Assembly (NCBI RefSeq): GCF_023509015.1
Contig: NZ_CP094975.1
Coordinates: 503,501 to 567,500 of the forward strand
DNA from: Pseudomonas abieticivorans
GTDB taxonomy: Bacteria > Pseudomonadota > Gammaproteobacteria > Pseudomonadales > Pseudomonadaceae
Direction: 5' to 3'
Length of the DNA stretch: 64,000 bases
Below the pieces are notes generated by a model that saw nothing but the letters and a program-made list of their open reading frames with translations, was not told the origin of the DNA and made no database searches. Position numbers and translations under genes: made by a program. Below, piece after piece: positions 43,644 through 53,374 of this stretch. The stretch's first letter is position 1; the number at the start of each line of letters is the position of its first letter.

Positions 43644-44615
43644 ATGCAGCACCTGGACCTGCAAGTGCTGCAGCGCGCACTGGCCTGGTTGTCCGCAGGC
43701 CAGCCGGTGTGGCTGTGCACGGTGCTCGCCACCTATGGTTCGGCGCCCCGTGCGCCGGGCTCGTTGCTGGTAGTCAACGGGCAAGGCCAATGGCTGGGCT
43801 CGTTGTCGGGCGGCTGCGTGGAAGATGATTTTCTGGCACGTATCCAGGAGGGTGAGTTTCGCCAAGCAGTCAGCGTGGTGCGCTACGGTGCGGGTGACGA
43901 GCCACGGGCACAGGTCAGCCTGCCCTGCGGCGGCGTGCTCGACGTACTGGTCGAGCACTTGGGCAACGATTGCCAAGTGCTGGAGCACCTGCGTGCGCTG
44001 GAATCAGCGCTACAAGGACACGGCCGGCTGATTCGCGAAGTCGACCTGCACACCGGCGCACGCAGCCTGCAGGCCGACACCGAACAAGGCCCGCGCATCG
44101 AACGCGAGATCGATCGGGTGCGGCTGCGGGTCGGTGCCGCGCAACGCTTGCTGCTGGCCGGCTACTCCAGCGTCGCCCACGCCTGCGCGCAATTGGGCGT
44201 CGGCCTGGGCTTTGAAGTGGTCCTGTGCGACCCGCGCGAGGAGGTGCTCGACGGCGTGGTGCTGGAGGGCGTCGAGATCCGTCGGCAACTGCCCTCGGTG
44301 TTCATCGCCGCCGGCGGCTGCCACCGCGACACCGCCGTGGTGGCGCTGACCCACGACCCGCGCATCGACGACTTGGCCATGATGGAAGCGGTGCGCACCG
44401 AAGCCTTCTACATCGGCGTGATGGGCTCGATGCAAACCTCCACCAAACGCTTGGAACGCCTGCGCCGCATCGGCAGGCTAAGCGAGACGGACCTGGCCCG
44501 GGTGCACGCGCCGATCGGCCTGAACCTGGGCAGCAAGACACCGGCCGAGATCGCTCTGGCGGTACTGGCCGATATCGTGCGTATCCGCAGCGGGGTGGCG
44601 CGGGACAGGTTGTGA
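43644..44615 (+). CDS. XdhC-family molybdenum cofactor insertion/maturation protein
   Basis: A 323-residue XdhC/CoxI-family protein. The N-terminal domain has TYGSAPRAPGSLLVV and GSLSGGCVEDDF (about residues 31-60), where the cysteine is conserved, and the C-terminal Rossmann-like domain has VALTHDPRIDD and IGVMGSMQTSTKRLERL. Such proteins sulfurate and insert the molybdenum cofactor into xanthine dehydrogenase-type enzymes. Immediate co-transcription (1 bp after the cytochrome stop) ties it to the enzyme upstream. Confidence 0.92.
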   Translation: MQHLDLQVLQRALAWLSAGQPVWLCTVLATYGSAPRAPGSLLVVNGQGQWLGSLSGGCVEDDFLARIQEGEFRQAVSVVRYGAGDEPRAQVSLPCGGVLDVLVEHLGNDCQVLEHLRALESALQGHGRLIREVDLHTGARSLQADTEQGPRIEREIDRVRLRVGAAQRLLLAGYSSVAHACAQLGVGLGFEVVLCDPREEVLDGVVLEGVEIRRQLPSVFIAAGGCHRDTAVVALTHDPRIDDLAMMEAVRTEAFYIGVMGSMQTSTKRLERLRRIGRLSETDLARVHAPIGLNLGSKTPAEIALAVLADIVRIRSGVARDRL

Positions 44616-44694
44616 CAGGCGCACACAGGGCCCCTTCAGACCCCACAGCAGCGTTCGGCAGTATCTAGGAAGAACGGCGTACCACCCTTTTTCG

Positions 44695-45597
44695 CTACCC
44701 CATCACCCGCACCACATACTCCACAAAACTGCGCAACTTGGGCGAGCGGTAGCGCTCTTGTACGTACACCAGATGCATCGGGCGCACCGGCAAGCGATGG
44801 TCGGTGAGCAGCGCCTGCAACTTGCCTTCGGCCAGTTCCTCGCGCACCAGGGCATCGGGCAGCATGGCGATGCCCAGCCCGCTGAGGGCTGCGCGCTTGA
44901 GGGCCGGGGCGCTGTTGACGGCGATGCGGCCGCTGATGTCGACCGTGACCTCCTCACCGTCCGAACCGCGCAGGCGCCATTGTTTTTCCGTCCAGCGCCA
45001 CTCGGTGCCGGCCGGATAGGAGAACGACAGGCAGTCGTGATCGGCCAACGCCTGGGGCGTGGCAGGCTGGCCGCAACGCTGGAGGTAGCCGGGCGAAGCG
45101 CAGATGGTCAGGCCGTAGTCGACCAAAGGCCGGGCGATCAGGCTGGAGTTTTCCAGGGTGCCGAGGCGAATGGCGGCATCGAAGCCCTCCTCCACCAGGT
45201 CGACCACGCGATCAGTCAGCACCACGTCGAGCTTCACCGCAGGGTGTGCCGCCAGGTAATCGGCCAAGGCCGGCATCAGGCTTTCGGCACCGAAGGTCGG
45301 TGGCGCAGTGATGCGCAGGGTGCCGTGGGGCACGGCCTGCACCTGCTCGGCCAATTGCTCGGCGGCGCTGACCTGGCCAAGGATATCCAGGCAACGCTGG
45401 TAATAGGCATGGCCGAACTCGGTCAGGCTTTGGCGGCGGGTGGTGCGACGCAACAGGCTCGCACCAAGGCGCTGCTCCAGGGCCCGCAAGTGGTTGCCGA
45501 CCATGGTGGTGGACAGCCCGCTCGCTTCCCCGGCGGCCGTCATGCTGCCGGTTTCCACCACTCGCACGAACACCTGCATGGCTTGAAACACGTCCAT
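44695..45597 (-). CDS. LysR-family transcriptional regulator
   Basis: A 300-residue LysR protein of the group resembling DmlR/PtrR: start MDVFQAMQVFVRVVETGSMT, helix-turn-helix at about 18-65 and effector domain from about 90 with the LVEEGFDAAIRLG motif. I chose the ATG at 45597 because this begins the HTH domain normally. It is divergent from the aminotransferase gene, 102 bp between starts, and is its likely regulator; it converges on the xdhC-type gene. Nothing is seen in 44616-44694. Confidence 0.9.
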   Translation of the reverse strand: MDVFQAMQVFVRVVETGSMTAAGEASGLSTTMVGNHLRALEQRLGASLLRRTTRRQSLTEFGHAYYQRCLDILGQVSAAEQLAEQVQAVPHGTLRITAPPTFGAESLMPALADYLAAHPAVKLDVVLTDRVVDLVEEGFDAAIRLGTLENSSLIARPLVDYGLTICASPGYLQRCGQPATPQALADHDCLSFSYPAGTEWRWTEKQWRLRGSDGEEVTVDISGRIAVNSAPALKRAALSGLGIAMLPDALVREELAEGKLQALLTDHRLPVRPMHLVYVQERYRSPKLRSFVEYVVRVMG

Positions 45598-45699
45598 TAT
45601 CAACCCTGGCTTTAAAGTGTTATCAGTAATAGCGGGTTTATCACGCCCTACTGGTAAAAGATACTCGCTGCACACCCTGCGAACACGGAGCCGTGTGCC

Positions 45700-46911
45700 A
45701 TGAATGCCCTGATGAACAACTACCAGCCCCTGCCCATCAGCTTTACCAAAGGCCTGGGCACCCGCCTGTGGGACGCCGCCGGCAACGAATACCTGGATGC
45801 CCTGGCCGGGGTCGCCGTGACCAATGTCGGGCATTCGCACCCGCGCATCGTCGAAGCCATTCGCGACCAGGCCGGCCTGCTGTTGCACACCTCCAACCTA
45901 TACATCATCGACTGGCAACATAAACTGGCCGAGCGCCTGACCGGGCTTGCGAACATGCAGCGCGCGTTCTTCTGCAACTCCGGCGCCGAGGCCAACGAAA
46001 CCGCGCTCAAGCTGGCGCGCCTGTACGCCAACCGCAAGGGCGTGCGCCAGCCGCTGGTGGTAGTGATGGAGAACAGCTTTCACGGGCGCACCTTCGCCAC
46101 CCTGTCGGCCAGCGACAGCCCCAGTTGCCAGGCCGGTTTCGAGCCGCTGGTGGAGGGCTTCATCAAGGTGCCGTTCGGTGACCTGATCGCCTTGCAGGCG
46201 GTGACGCAAACCCATGGCCAGCGCATCGTCGCCGTGCTGGTGGAGCCGGTGCAAGGCGAAAGCGGCGTGCAAATCGCCCCCACCGGTTACCTCAAGGCCT
46301 TGCGCGAACACTGCGACACCCAGCAATGGCTGTTGATGCTGGACGAGATCCAGACCGGCCTGGGCCGCACTGGCCGGTGGTTCGCCTTTCAGCACGAAGG
46401 CATCGTACCCGACGTGATGACCCTGGCCAAAGCCTTGGGCAATGGCCTGCCCATCGGCGCCTGCCTGGCCACCGGGATCGCTGCCCAGCTGTTTGGCCCC
46501 GGCAGCCATGGCAGCACCTTTGGCGGTAACCCGCTGGTGTGCCGGGTGGGGTGCACGGTGCTGGACATCATCGAACAGCAAGGGTTGCTGGCCAATGCCG
46601 CGCGCCAGGGCCAGGCCTTGCTGGCGGGGCTGCGCGAAGCGCTGGGCAATCACCCGGCAGTGCGTAGCGTACGCGGCCATGGGCTGATGATCGGTATCGA
46701 CCTGCATCAACCCTGTCGTCACCTGATGGTCGAAGCAGCGCAAGCTCACGGGTTGTTGATTAACGTCACCCGTGGCAGCACGATTCGGCTGCTGCCGCCG
46801 TTGACACTCCAAGCCTTGGACGTAGCGATGATCGTCAAAACGCTGCGGGCATTGATCAGCTCCGATCAATCCCTGGTGGGCGCCCCAACAATTGATTCAC
46901 CATCAAGGTAA
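45700..46911 (+). CDS. Class-III aminotransferase, acetylornithine/succinylornithine type (ArgD paralogue)
   Basis: A 403-residue PLP enzyme. Family marks: [15 protein letters not shown] (about 37), [15 protein letters not shown] (about 97), [10 protein letters not shown] (about 128), the PLP aspartate in [16 protein letters not shown] (about 216) and the Schiff-base lysine in [14 protein letters not shown] (about 247). It interconverts N-acetylornithine and its semialdehyde, or a similar omega-amino acid. Standing alone with a LysR regulator, it is probably catabolic or a secondary ArgD. Its last 56 bp overlap the convergent response-regulator gene; the final 15 residues run past the family norm. 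Confidence 0.88.
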   Translation: MNALMNNYQPLPISFTKGLGTRLWDAAGNEYLDALAGVAVTNVGHSHPRIVEAIRDQAGLLLHTSNLYIIDWQHKLAERLTGLANMQRAFFCNSGAEANETALKLARLYANRKGVRQPLVVVMENSFHGRTFATLSASDSPSCQAGFEPLVEGFIKVPFGDLIALQAVTQTHGQRIVAVLVEPVQGESGVQIAPTGYLKALREHCDTQQWLLMLDEIQTGLGRTGRWFAFQHEGIVPDVMTLAKALGNGLPIGACLATGIAAQLFGPGSHGSTFGGNPLVCRVGCTVLDIIEQQGLLANAARQGQALLAGLREALGNHPAVRSVRGHGLMIGIDLHQPCRHLMVEAAQAHGLLINVTRGSTIRLLPPLTLQALDVAMIVKTLRALISSDQSLVGAPTIDSPSR

Positions 46912-47236
46912 TGTCTTCAAGCTTGAAAGGCTTGTCGAACACCGCCGCGAACAGGTCGGGCGAGGCGCGCCCGACGCTGCCCTGGGCACCGCTCATCAAC
47001 AGGATCGGTACCTTTTGCAGTTCCGGGCGCTTGCGCACAGCCCGGGCAAACTCCAACCCGTCCATCGTCGGCATCATGAAGTCGGTGATGATCAGGTCTG
47101 GCCGCTCCCGATCGATCACGTCCAAGGCCTTTTTGCCATTGGATGCGGTGACTACCCCATAGCCCTCGTCCTCGAGCGCGAACTCGAGTATCTGGGCGAT
47201 GAGGTACTCATCGTCGACGATCAGGATGGTTGCCAT
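46856..47236 (-). CDS. Single-domain response regulator (CheY-like)
   Basis: A 126-residue receiver domain without an output domain. The acidic pocket is in LIVDDEY (residues 5-11), the phospho-accepting aspartate in [13 protein letters not shown] (about residue 52), the switch threonine/serine is replaced by S in LLMSGAQG (about 80) and the conserved lysine is in [10 protein letters not shown] (about 102). It is the last gene of the kinase/KaiC-like/receiver operon, 21 bp downstream of the KaiC-like gene, and probably gets phosphate from that kinase. Confidence 0.92.
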   Translation of the reverse strand: MATILIVDDEYLIAQILEFALEDEGYGVVTASNGKKALDVIDRERPDLIITDFMMPTMDGLEFARAVRKRPELQKVPILLMSGAQGSVGRASPDLFAAVFDKPFKLEDITLMVNQLLGRPPGIDRS

Positions 47237-47257
47237 ATCAACTAGACCTGGCCGGCA

Positions 47258-48700
47258 TCAGGGGTTACTGATGTTCGAGGCGCTACCGGACAGCACAGCC
47301 TCTGCATGTTTGAAAGCCTTTTTCAAATCGATTCCCTGATCGTCGATGACCAGCTCCAAAAGTGACGGGTCATAAACGCTGTCCCTTACCTTAAGTATGG
47401 ACAACAGCCGTTTTAGTTCAGCCTCATATTCGACAAACCGCAACAGCAGGATGTTATCGACCATGCTGGAGAGGTCGGGCGCCGGTGAACTGATCTCCGG
47501 GCCGAACAGACCGCGGATTTCCCAAGTGGCGAAAACCGTCACGCCACGGGCACGCAGCTCGCCCATCAGGGCGCTATAGAACTCGGTCAGGCGCACCGTG
47601 CTGACGGCGCAGCGGGCCATGCCACCGAGGCTATCGATCAACACGCGCTTGATGTTCCATTCGTCGACCTGGCGCAGCAATCGGGCGCCCAGGCCGTCGA
47701 GCAAACCTTCGGTGGTCGGCTGCCAGGTCAGGTGCAAGGCACCGCTGTCGACCAAGGCCTGCAGGTCATGGCCCAGCGCCTTGGCCTTGATGGTGAGGCG
47801 CTGCGGCGATTCGTAGAAGCCGAAATGCAAGCCCGGCTCATCGACGCTGCAGGCCGCCAAGAATTGGATGCCCAGGCTGGTCTTGCCGATGCCCGAAGGC
47901 CCCATGGCCAGGGTGACCGAGGAGCGCGGCAAGCCACCGCCCATCAACGAGTCCAGGGCCGGCACGCCGCTGGTCAGGCGCCGCAGGTCGGCGTTGTCCA
48001 GTCGCGAGGGATGGCTGTACAGGCTTTCCAGGCGCGGGTACACCACCAGGCCATCGTCAGTGATCTCGCATTCGTGCAAGCCCGACAGCGCAGCGCTACC
48101 CCGGGTCTTGCGCAATTGGATGCGGCGCACCGAGCGGCTGCCAAAGGCCTCTTCGCCCAGTTCGATCACGCCATCGACCATGGTGTGCTCGGGGCTGCCA
48201 TCGTCCAACCGCGAGCTGGTCAAGAACAGCACGGTGCAGCCGGCAAAGGCCGCGTGGCCCTGCAGTTCGGCGATGAATTTCTTGGTGTCGATCTGCGACT
48301 CGGCCTTGGAACGGGCGTTGAGCAGGCCGTCGACGATCAGCACCGTGGCCTTCTGCCGGCTGATCTCGCGGCGCAGCAGCTTGACCACTTCGTCCAGCCC
48401 TTCGTCTTCCAGGGTGTCGAAGGCACTGACGAACTGGATCTCGTTACCCACCTTGCTGGCGTCGAAAAAGCTCAGGGTGGACAGATACTGGAAGAGCCGC
48501 TCATGGGACTCGGCCAGCAAGGTGGCCACCAGCACCCGGCCACCGTTACGCACATGGTTGAAGCCCAACTGGTTGGCCAGGATGGTTTTGCCCGAACCCG
48601 GTCGCCCCTGAACAATGTAGGACGAACCAGCCACGAGCCCACCCCTCAACAGAGCGTCGAGCCCTTCGATGCCGCTTTCAAGGCGTTTTAGCTGTTCCAC
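47258..48700 (-). CDS. KaiC-like tandem RecA-fold ATPase
   Basis: A 480-residue protein with two KaiC/RadA-type ATPase domains: Walker A GRPGSGKT (about 32-39) and GPSGIGKTS (about 264-272), Walker B VLIVDGLLNARS and VLIDSLGGMAR. A glutamate pair usually needed for hydrolysis is not obvious in the first domain. KaiC homologues outside cyanobacteria usually lack KaiA and act in stress signalling. It starts with GTG and lies between a histidine kinase and a receiver gene, so it probably works in that phosphorelay. No kaiB is seen. Confidence 0.9.
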   Translation of the reverse strand: MEQLKRLESGIEGLDALLRGGLVAGSSYIVQGRPGSGKTILANQLGFNHVRNGGRVLVATLLAESHERLFQYLSTLSFFDASKVGNEIQFVSAFDTLEDEGLDEVVKLLRREISRQKATVLIVDGLLNARSKAESQIDTKKFIAELQGHAAFAGCTVLFLTSSRLDDGSPEHTMVDGVIELGEEAFGSRSVRRIQLRKTRGSAALSGLHECEITDDGLVVYPRLESLYSHPSRLDNADLRRLTSGVPALDSLMGGGLPRSSVTLAMGPSGIGKTSLGIQFLAACSVDEPGLHFGFYESPQRLTIKAKALGHDLQALVDSGALHLTWQPTTEGLLDGLGARLLRQVDEWNIKRVLIDSLGGMARCAVSTVRLTEFYSALMGELRARGVTVFATWEIRGLFGPEISSPAPDLSSMVDNILLLRFVEYEAELKRLLSILKVRDSVYDPSLLELVIDDQGIDLKKAFKHAEAVLSGSASNISNP

Positions 48701-48748
48701 GTTCCGTCCTGCCTGTGTCAGTAATCTCTTGAAGAGAAAAGAATTCTA

Positions 48749-49912
48749 TTACGTTTTGTCGGCCAGGGGTGGCTCTGTATCGGCCATCACCGGAATAAAC
48801 AGGGTCATGGTGGTGCCCTGCCCCGGCGCGCTGCGCACCCGTACCCCGCCATTGACCTGGCGGGCAAAACCATACGCCTGTGCCAGCCCAAGGCCTGTAC
48901 CCTTGCCGTAGGGTTTGGTGGTGAAGAAAGGCTCGAAGATACGCTGTTGGGTGAGCGTATCAATACCCGAACCATTGTCCGTCACACTGATGGACACGAA
49001 ATCACCGCTCAGGTTCTCCCAACTCCCCAGCAGATGCTGGACATCGGCCTTGACCACGATCAGCCCTTCGCCGTCGATGGCATCGCGGGCGTTGAAGATA
49101 AAGTTGAGCAGTACCATTTCCAGCTGGCTGGGCTCGATCTCGATGTCCGGCAAGTGGGCCGCGATGTCGAACTGCAGGCTGATGTTCTTGGGCAAGGTTT
49201 GGCTGAACAATACCTGGGTCGACTCGATCAGCGGGCCCACCGCCACGCGCTGCACATGCAGTTGCTTGCGCCGGGCAAAGCCCAGCAGTTGCTGGGTCAA
49301 CTGGCTGCCACGGGCGCCAGCCTCAAGAATATTGGCCAGCAACGCCTGAACGCGCTCGGGCTTTTTACTGTTCAGCGCAAGGTTGGCCGAACCGATGATG
49401 ATGGTCAGCAGGTTGTTGAAGTCGTGGGCCAAGCCGCCGGTCAGCTCGCCCAGGGCCTCGAGTTTTTGCGCCTGGAACAGCTGCGCGCGCACCAGGTCCA
49501 ACTGCTGGTCGGCTTCACGGCGCGAGGTGATGTCGCGGGTGATCTTGGCAAAGCCGATGGCGTTGCCCTGCTCGTCATGCACCACGTCGAGCACCGCCAG
49601 TGCCCAGAACAGGGTCCCGTCCTTGCGTCGGCGCCAGCCTTCGTCCTGGCAACGGCCTTCGCGCAACGCGATTTGCAACAACTGCGCAGGCTTGCCCTGG
49701 GCTCGGTCCTCATCACCGAAAAACAGCGAGAAAGACTGGCCGATGACCTCGTCGGCACGGTAACCCTTGATGCCTTCGGCACCGGGGTTCCAGGTGATTA
49801 CCGTGCCATCGAGGTCGAGCATGTACAGGGCATAATCGACCACCGCCTGCACCAACAGCTCGTAACGACTGGCCTGCAATGCCTGGGAATGCAAGAGATC
49901 GACATGATCCAT
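48749..49912 (-). CDS. PAS-domain sensor histidine kinase
   Basis: A 387-residue soluble kinase. A PAS domain with PAC motif spans about 18-130 (YALYMLDLDGTVITWNPGAE, GFAKITRDIT). The phospho-histidine is in LTGGLAHDFNNLL (about 163), typical of HWE-free PAS-HATPase kinases. ATPase boxes are FIFNARDAIDG (N), VTDNGSGID (G1), FEPFFTTK (F) and GKGTGLGLAQ (G2). No membrane helix is present, so it senses an internal cue such as light or redox, which PAS can bind. It heads the operon with the KaiC-like and receiver genes. Confidence 0.9.
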   Translation of the reverse strand: MDHVDLLHSQALQASRYELLVQAVVDYALYMLDLDGTVITWNPGAEGIKGYRADEVIGQSFSLFFGDEDRAQGKPAQLLQIALREGRCQDEGWRRRKDGTLFWALAVLDVVHDEQGNAIGFAKITRDITSRREADQQLDLVRAQLFQAQKLEALGELTGGLAHDFNNLLTIIIGSANLALNSKKPERVQALLANILEAGARGSQLTQQLLGFARRKQLHVQRVAVGPLIESTQVLFSQTLPKNISLQFDIAAHLPDIEIEPSQLEMVLLNFIFNARDAIDGEGLIVVKADVQHLLGSWENLSGDFVSISVTDNGSGIDTLTQQRIFEPFFTTKPYGKGTGLGLAQAYGFARQVNGGVRVRSAPGQGTTMTLFIPVMADTEPPLADKT

Positions 49913-49988
49913 GGGCGCGGTTTTCTTGGAATAGTCGACACAGTCTACTGCGTTGTTCAGGTTCTGGGGATAGAAGCGCGGCGGCTGT

Positions 49989-50051
49989 TTCGCGGATAAA
50001 TCCGTACCCCGCAAGCCCGCGATCCCTTGTAGCAGCGGATTTATCCGCGAA
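49989..50051. repeat. REP-type inverted pair, GCGGATAAATCCG variant
   Basis: 16-bp arms at 49989-50004 and 50036-50051. It occupies the 304-bp space between the divergent kinase and FNT channel genes. The rest of 49913-50216 holds presumed promoters; I see no gene there. Confidence 0.75.
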
Positions 50052-50216
50052 CCAGATGCCGCCGATCCATCGACGCGCTCAATCACCCCATCGAAACAAG
50101 CGATTAGACGCTCCCACGCGTGCCCAGTAGATTCGCCAGCAATCAATGCCGCAAAACGTCGCAGGCATCCGCTGCAACGCAGAGCACCGTGCGCACCACC
50201 TGACCGAGCCCTTGCA

Positions 50217-51023
50217 ATGTCCCTGAACTCCCCCCAGCAAATCGCCGCCATGGCGGTTGAAACCGGCGTCAAGAAATCCCGCATGGCCGTGCCGGCCATT
50301 CTCGTGCTGGGCTTTTTGGCCGGTGCCTTTATCGCCTTGGGCTTTTTGCTGGACATCCACGTCAGCACCATGATCCCCGGGCCGTGGGCCTCGCTGGGCA
50401 ACTTGTTGGGCGCCGCGGTCTTCCCCCTGGGGCTGATCCTGGTGATCCTGGGCGGCGGCGAGCTGTTGACCGGCAACATGATGACCCTGCCCATGGCCCT
50501 GTTCAGCGGGCAAATCTCGGCCTTCGCGGTGCTGCGCAACTGGCTGCTGGTGACCGTTGCCAACCTGGCCGGGGCGCTGTTCGTCGCCTACTTCTTCGGC
50601 CACGTGCTGGGCATGACCGAAGGCGCCTTCCTGAGCAAGACCCTGGCCATTGCCAACGCCAAGGCCAGCGCCGACTTCACCCACGCGTTCATTTCCGGCA
50701 TCGGCTGCAACTGGATGGTGTGCCTGGCGGTGTGGCTGTCTTACGCCAGCAAGGAAGTCACCGGCAAGATCATCGGCATGTGGTTCCCGATCATGGGTTT
50801 CGTGGCCATCGGCTTCCAGCACGTGGTGGCGAACATGTTCGTGATCCCGGCCGGCATTTTTGCCGGCGCCCTGACCTGGGGCCAGTTTGCCGACAACATG
50901 GTCCCGGTGTTCCTTGGCAACGCCGTGGGCGGCGCGGTGTTCGTGGGCCTGGCGTACTTCGTTTCACTGGCCAAGCCCGCCGAGCCTGCCGCTGAAACCG
51001 CCGCGGCGGTGGTTGAACACTGA
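50217..51023 (+). CDS. Formate/nitrite transporter (FNT) family channel
   Basis: A 268-residue membrane protein with six hydrophobic segments, the FNT length. [17 protein letters not shown] (about 78-94) and [14 protein letters not shown] (about 160-173) match the two half-helix signatures, and [14 protein letters not shown] (about 200-213) includes the central-histidine region (H near 202). Such channels move formate, nitrite or hydrosulfide. The stop overlaps the moaA start (TGATG), an unusual partnership suggesting a link to a molybdenum enzyme such as formate dehydrogenase or nitrite/nitrate metabolism. Confidence 0.9.
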   Translation: MSLNSPQQIAAMAVETGVKKSRMAVPAILVLGFLAGAFIALGFLLDIHVSTMIPGPWASLGNLLGAAVFPLGLILVILGGGELLTGNMMTLPMALFSGQISAFAVLRNWLLVTVANLAGALFVAYFFGHVLGMTEGAFLSKTLAIANAKASADFTHAFISGIGCNWMVCLAVWLSYASKEVTGKIIGMWFPIMGFVAIGFQHVVANMFVIPAGIFAGALTWGQFADNMVPVFLGNAVGGAVFVGLAYFVSLAKPAEPAAETAAAVVEH

Positions 51024-52021
51024 TGGCGCGCCCGGTGCTACGCGACGGCTTTGACCGCAAGGTCGACTACCTGCGCCTGTCCGTCACCGACCGCTGTGAT
51101 TTTCGCTGCGTGTACTGCATGGCCGAGGACATGACCTTCCTGCCGCGCCAGCAAATCCTCAGCCTGGAAGAGATTTACCAGGTGGCCGAGGCCTTCGTGG
51201 CCCTGGGCACCCGCAAGATCCGCCTGACCGGTGGTGAGCCGCTGGTGCGCCAAGGCATCGTCGGGCTGTGCCAGCGCATCGCCGCCCTGCCTGGCCTGCA
51301 CGAATTGTGCATGACCAGCAACGGCTCGCAGTTGGGCAAACTCGCCCAGCCCCTGTTCGATGCCGGGCTCAAGCGCCTCAACATCAGCCTGGACAGCCTG
51401 GACCCCACGCGTTTTCGCGAGCTGACCCGCACCGGTGACCTGGCCGGCGTGATCAAGGGCATCGATGCGGCCAACGCCGCAGGCTTTGCCCACACCAAGC
51501 TCAACTGCGTGGTGATGAAAGGCCGTAACGATCACGAGATCAACGACCTGGTGAGTTTTGCCATCGACCGCGGCCTGGACATCTCCTTCATCGAAGAAAT
51601 GCCCCTGGGCGCGATCGCCGAGCACAGCCGGGCAGACGCCTTCTACTCCAGCGAGCAGGTACGCGAGCGCATCGCCGAACGCTTCACCCTGCTGCCGTCC
51701 ACCGACTCCACCCAAGGCCCGTCGCGCTACTGGCGGCTGGCCGAAGCCCCCGACAGCCGCATCGGTTTCATCTCGCCGCACAGCCACAACTTCTGCGCCA
51801 CCTGCAACCGCGTGCGCCTGACCGTGGAGGGCCGCTTGCTGCTGTGCCTGGGCAACGAACATTCGGCAGACCTCAAAAGCGTGATGCGCCGCTACCCTGG
51901 CCAACCGCAGAAGCTTGAGAAGGCCATTATCGACGCCATGCAACTCAAGCCTTGGCGCCATGACTTCCAGCTCAATGATGAAGTACAAGTGGTGCGCTTC
52001 ATGAACATGACCGGCGGCTGA
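51023..52021 (+). CDS. moaA: GTP 3',8-cyclase MoaA
   Basis: A 332-residue radical-SAM enzyme for the first step of molybdenum cofactor synthesis. The N-terminal cluster motif is CDFRCVYC (about 26-33), followed by [11 protein letters not shown]; the C-terminal cluster is [19 protein letters not shown] (about 254-272). The C-terminal pair usually found as G-G is present (T-G-G). It is translationally coupled to the FNT channel gene rather than to moaBCDE, so it may be a second copy. Confidence 0.95.
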   Translation: MARPVLRDGFDRKVDYLRLSVTDRCDFRCVYCMAEDMTFLPRQQILSLEEIYQVAEAFVALGTRKIRLTGGEPLVRQGIVGLCQRIAALPGLHELCMTSNGSQLGKLAQPLFDAGLKRLNISLDSLDPTRFRELTRTGDLAGVIKGIDAANAAGFAHTKLNCVVMKGRNDHEINDLVSFAIDRGLDISFIEEMPLGAIAEHSRADAFYSSEQVRERIAERFTLLPSTDSTQGPSRYWRLAEAPDSRIGFISPHSHNFCATCNRVRLTVEGRLLLCLGNEHSADLKSVMRRYPGQPQKLEKAIIDAMQLKPWRHDFQLNDEVQVVRFMNMTGG

Positions 52022-53332
52022 TCAACTCACCCAGAACCACACCAGCATCAGGTTGGCCAGCGAGATCAGGCCGAACAGGCCCCACGCCAGCCAGCGCGTG
52101 CCAAGGCTGTTGGCGTGCTCGCCCATCAGGCTGCGGTCGCTGGTAAAGCGAATCAACGGCCACAGCGCGAATGGTAGTTGCAGGCTCAACACCACCTGGC
52201 TCAATACCAGCAACTTGCCCACCGCACTCTCGCCAATCCACAGCACGCCAATGAAGGCCGGGATCAACGCCAGGCCCCGGGTGATCAGGCGGCGTTGGTA
52301 ACACGGGATCTTGGCCTTCAAAAAACCTTCCATCACCACCTGCCCGGCAATGGTGCCGGTGAAGGTCGAGCTTTGCCCGGAAGCCAGCAGGGCCACGCCG
52401 AACAGGATGCTGGCCAAGGTGCCGCCTACCAGCGGGTCGAGCAGGTGGTAGGCGTCCTGGATCTCGACCACGTCGGTGTGGCCGCTGCGGTGAAAGGCCG
52501 CCGCAGCCAACACCAGGATCGCCGCGTTGATGAACAGCGCCAGGCTCAGCGAGGCGATGGTGTCAAAGCGCGCGAAGCGAATGGCGCTGGCCTTGTCGCC
52601 GCCCTGGTTGGCGCGGGTCTGTACCACCGAGGAATGCAGGTACAGGTTATGCGGCATCACTGTCGCCCCCAGGATGCCGATGGCCAGGTAAAGCGGTTCT
52701 TGCTGGGTGAGCACGTCCCAGGACGGCTTGAGCCCGGCAGCCACGTCCGGCCAGAACGGTTTGATCAACGCCAGCTCGACAATGAAGCAGGCACCGATGG
52801 TGCCGATCAAGCCCAGCACGATGGCCTCCAGGCGGCGGAAGTTGGCGCCTTGCAAGGCCAGCACGATCACCGTGTCGAAGGCCGTGAGCACCACCCCCGT
52901 GGTGATCGAGACGCCCAGCAACAGGTGGAACGCCAGCGCCGCGCCCAGCACTTCGGCAAGGTCGGTGGCGGTGATCGACAGTTCGGCCAACAGCCACTGC
53001 CCCTTGGCCACCCGAGGGCTGTAGCGCTCGGCGGACAGCTGCGCCAGGTCTCGCCCGGTGACGATGCCCAACCGCGAGCAGAGGTTTTGCAGCACCATGC
53101 CGCACAAGCTGGCCAGCACCACCACGAACAGCAGCGCATAACCGAACCGCGAGCCGGCCTCGATGGCCGTGGCCCAGTTGCCGGGGTCCATGTAGCCCAC
53201 CGAGATCATCAGGCCAGGGCCCATGAACAACAGCAGCTTGCGGCCCAGCGAAGCATTGGCCGGGATGGCCACCGTGTCGCTTGCGGCGGAGGGGCAGAAG
53301 GGAGCGGTGGCGGTGGTGGGGAGTTTGTACAC
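52022..53332 (-). CDS. mntH: Nramp-family divalent metal (Mn2+/Fe2+) transporter MntH
   Basis: A 436-residue proton-coupled Mn2+/Fe2+ importer with about eleven hydrophobic segments. The metal-binding motifs are GYMDPGNWATAIEAG (about 46-60, DPGN) and GATVMPHNLYLHSS (about 219-232, MPHN). Its 3' end abuts the convergent moaA stop with no gap. I see no obvious Mn or Fur box upstream, but REP elements crowd the region 53375-53478. Confidence 0.93.
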   Translation of the reverse strand: MYKLPTTATAPFCPSAASDTVAIPANASLGRKLLLFMGPGLMISVGYMDPGNWATAIEAGSRFGYALLFVVVLASLCGMVLQNLCSRLGIVTGRDLAQLSAERYSPRVAKGQWLLAELSITATDLAEVLGAALAFHLLLGVSITTGVVLTAFDTVIVLALQGANFRRLEAIVLGLIGTIGACFIVELALIKPFWPDVAAGLKPSWDVLTQQEPLYLAIGILGATVMPHNLYLHSSVVQTRANQGGDKASAIRFARFDTIASLSLALFINAAILVLAAAAFHRSGHTDVVEIQDAYHLLDPLVGGTLASILFGVALLASGQSSTFTGTIAGQVVMEGFLKAKIPCYQRRLITRGLALIPAFIGVLWIGESAVGKLLVLSQVVLSLQLPFALWPLIRFTSDRSLMGEHANSLGTRWLAWGLFGLISLANLMLVWFWVS

Positions 53333-53374
53333 GGCAATCCTTCAAGTTTTAGCGCGGTGCATCAGGTCGTTCGT

